A DNA stretch of 14,412 nucleotides from contig CP070830.1 in NCBI GenBank assembly GCA_020344865.1, positions 2,251,905-2,266,316 on the forward strand, given 5' to 3'. Source of the DNA: Planctomycetota bacterium (GTDB lineage Bacteria > Planctomycetota > Phycisphaerae > Sedimentisphaerales > Anaerobacaceae). Under the pieces are notes generated by a model, which saw nothing but the letters and a program-made list of their open reading frames with translations, had not been told where the DNA came from and made no database searches. Shown here in pieces: positions 13,204 to 14,412 of this stretch (its first letter is position 1; each line of letters starts with the position of its first letter). The translations under genes were made by a program, and so were the position numbers.

Positions 13204-14130
13204 ATGAAACATATTAGGATTGCAAGCCGAGCCAGCAAGCTTGCTCTGGCACAGACTAACATCGTCAAAGAAGCACTCGAAAACCTATCTGACGACGTAG
13301 AAATCTCGATCGTCACAATTTCCACTAAAGGCGACCGTGATAAAAGCGACTTTCTTCACAAGTCTGAATCAGTGGGTTTTTTCACTTCCGAAGTTGAAAA
13401 CGCACTTTTGGACGGCAGAGCGGACATGGCCGTACACAGCCTAAAGGACCTTCCCACAGCTTATACAGCCGGACTTACCGTTGCCGCCATACCAAAAAGA
13501 GAAGCGGCCGCCGATGCATTGGTTGCATCAGATCCGGCGGCCTCCCTCGAAGATTTGCCCCCTGGCACTACCGTGGGAACATCAAGTCTCAGGCGCATCG
13601 CCCAGCTACACCATATAAGAGGCGACCTTAAATGCGTCCCTCTGAGGGGTAACGTCGAAACCAGAGTTCGCAAAGTTGCTACAGGCCAGGTTGATGCCGC
13701 CATCGTGGCATGCGCCGGACTCAAGAGGCTCGGCCTTGCGGACAAAATATCCGCAGTCCTCGCCCCCGAGCAATTTTTAAACGCGCCCGGTCAAGGAGCT
13801 TTGGCGGTACAAGTCCGTGCTGAAGATAGCGAGTTAATCGAGCTGGCCCACCAACTCGATGATAGGCTTACTCGAATCGCAACCGAAGCTGAGAGATTGG
13901 TCCTTGCAAGTATGCACGGCGGCTGCAGTATACCGCTGGGCGTATATGCAAGAATTACCGAAGGGCAGCTTAAAATTGATGCGATGATAGCTGACATTAA
14001 AGGCGAGAAATACGTCAGGCACTCGAAAACCACTTGCCTCGAGAGGGCTGCAAGCTGCGCAAGAGAATTGGCAAATGAACTGCTGGAAGCGGGCGGAAGG
14101 GAAATTCTCGAGCAACTAAGAAGCGGATAA
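13204..14130 (+). CDS. hemC: Hydroxymethylbilane synthase (porphobilinogen deaminase)
   Basis: This 308-residue HemC joins four porphobilinogen molecules into hydroxymethylbilane, common to heme, siroheme and cobalamin routes. Family hallmarks are IRIASRASKLALAQ (4-17), HSLKDLPT (78-85) with catalytic Asp82, and GTSSLRR (125-131). The arginine-rich RGNVETRVRK (148-157) and GGCSIPLG (239-246) follow; Cys241 in the latter anchors the dipyrromethane cofactor. Length is normal. AAGG lies seven bases before the ATG. It is divergent from hemX-hemA-ahbC across 270 bp, so the two units may be co-regulated. tRNA-Asp lies 43 bp beyond its stop on the other strand. Confidence 0.97.
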   Translation: MKHIRIASRASKLALAQTNIVKEALENLSDDVEISIVTISTKGDRDKSDFLHKSESVGFFTSEVENALLDGRADMAVHSLKDLPTAYTAGLTVAAIPKREAAADALVASDPAASLEDLPPGTTVGTSSLRRIAQLHHIRGDLKCVPLRGNVETRVRKVATGQVDAAIVACAGLKRLGLADKISAVLAPEQFLNAPGQGALAVQVRAEDSELIELAHQLDDRLTRIATEAERLVLASMHGGCSIPLGVYARITEGQLKIDAMIADIKGEKYVRHSKTTCLERAASCARELANELLEAGGREILEQLRSG

Positions 14131-14173
14131 AGAGCTGAGAAAAGGTTAAATACGTGTTCCGATTGGAACTAAA

Positions 14174-14247
14174 CGAGGCCGAAGGGACTCGAACCCTCAA
14201 CCTTCGGATCGACAGTCCGATGCTCTAGCCAATTGAGCTACGGCCCC
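14174..14247 (-). tRNA. tRNA-Asp(GTC)
   Basis: Minus-strand cloverleaf. The acceptor GGGGCCG pairs with CGGCCTC. The D arm is AGCTCAATTGGCTAGAGC. The anticodon stem TCGGA/TCCGA has the loop CTGTCGA (anticodon GTC). The T arm loop is TTCGAGT, and the discriminator is G, as expected for Asp. CCA is not encoded. Confidence 0.95.
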
Positions 14248-14266
14248 AAAGATTTTAAGTGTTTGC

Positions 14267-14296
14267 AGAATAACAGGTCCGTATACGGTTTGTCAA
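14267..14296 (-). promoter_or_regulatory. Candidate promoter of tRNA-Asp
   Basis: On the minus strand a perfect TTGACA (14291-14296) is followed after 18 bp by TATTCT (14267-14272). The start would fall about 13 bases before the tRNA 5' end. The rest of 14297-14412 shows nothing recognisable. Confidence 0.55.
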
Positions 14297-14412
14297 GTCC
14301 TTCGGTTTATGGAAAGTTGAAAAATCTGTCAAAAACGTCATTCTTCCATCAGTCACTGCTTTCGCCCGTGAAAATCACGTCTGTGGCCGCGCTCTGATAA
14401 GTTGGAGATTAA

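Overview
The window looks like chromosomal DNA of an uncultured bacterium, most likely a planctomycete (Phycisphaerae-like). This assignment is an inference from three things: a siroheme-dependent heme gene (ahbC) beside System II cytochrome c genes, a secreted RCC1-repeat protein, and a long intergenic tract of short wordy repeats that I remember from Phycisphaerae-type genomes. No rRNA, transposase, phage gene or CRISPR array is visible. The three tRNA genes all lack an encoded CCA end.

Layout. Positions 1-841 (minus) hold the N-terminal part of a secreted RCC1-type repeat protein that runs off the left edge. Positions 842-2136 hold no convincing gene but carry a mosaic of hairpins, a 56-bp composite repeat present twice, two four-run G-tracts, a REP-like hairpin and other short tandem repeats. 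tRNA-Ala(CGC) (minus), a small nitroreductase (minus) with a possible upstream mini-gene, and tRNA-Val(TAC) (plus) follow up to 3036. Positions 3186-6852 (minus) are a three-gene operon: thiolase, then short-chain dehydrogenase, then fused CoA-transferase. Together these would interconvert acetyl-CoA, acetoacetyl-CoA, 3-hydroxybutyryl-CoA and free acids. No PHA synthase is present.

Positions 7507-9318 (plus) encode a ResB/CcsA pair, the System II cytochrome c heme-attachment machinery. Converging on it from the right (12933 to 9372, minus) is hemX-like, hemA and ahbC. Divergently, hemC runs rightward from 13204, and tRNA-Asp(GTC) (minus) closes the window. The right half is therefore a heme supply and heme use cluster: HemA and HemC make early tetrapyrrole precursors, AhbC acts late in the siroheme route to heme, and ResB/CcsA attach heme to apocytochromes c.

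The most unusual part is the 842-2136 mosaic. The remaining genes are mostly recognisable housekeeping or central-metabolism families, with some odd details: a thiolase insertion, a CcsA-like protein lacking the WWD motif, and palindromes in the two heme-related promoter regions.
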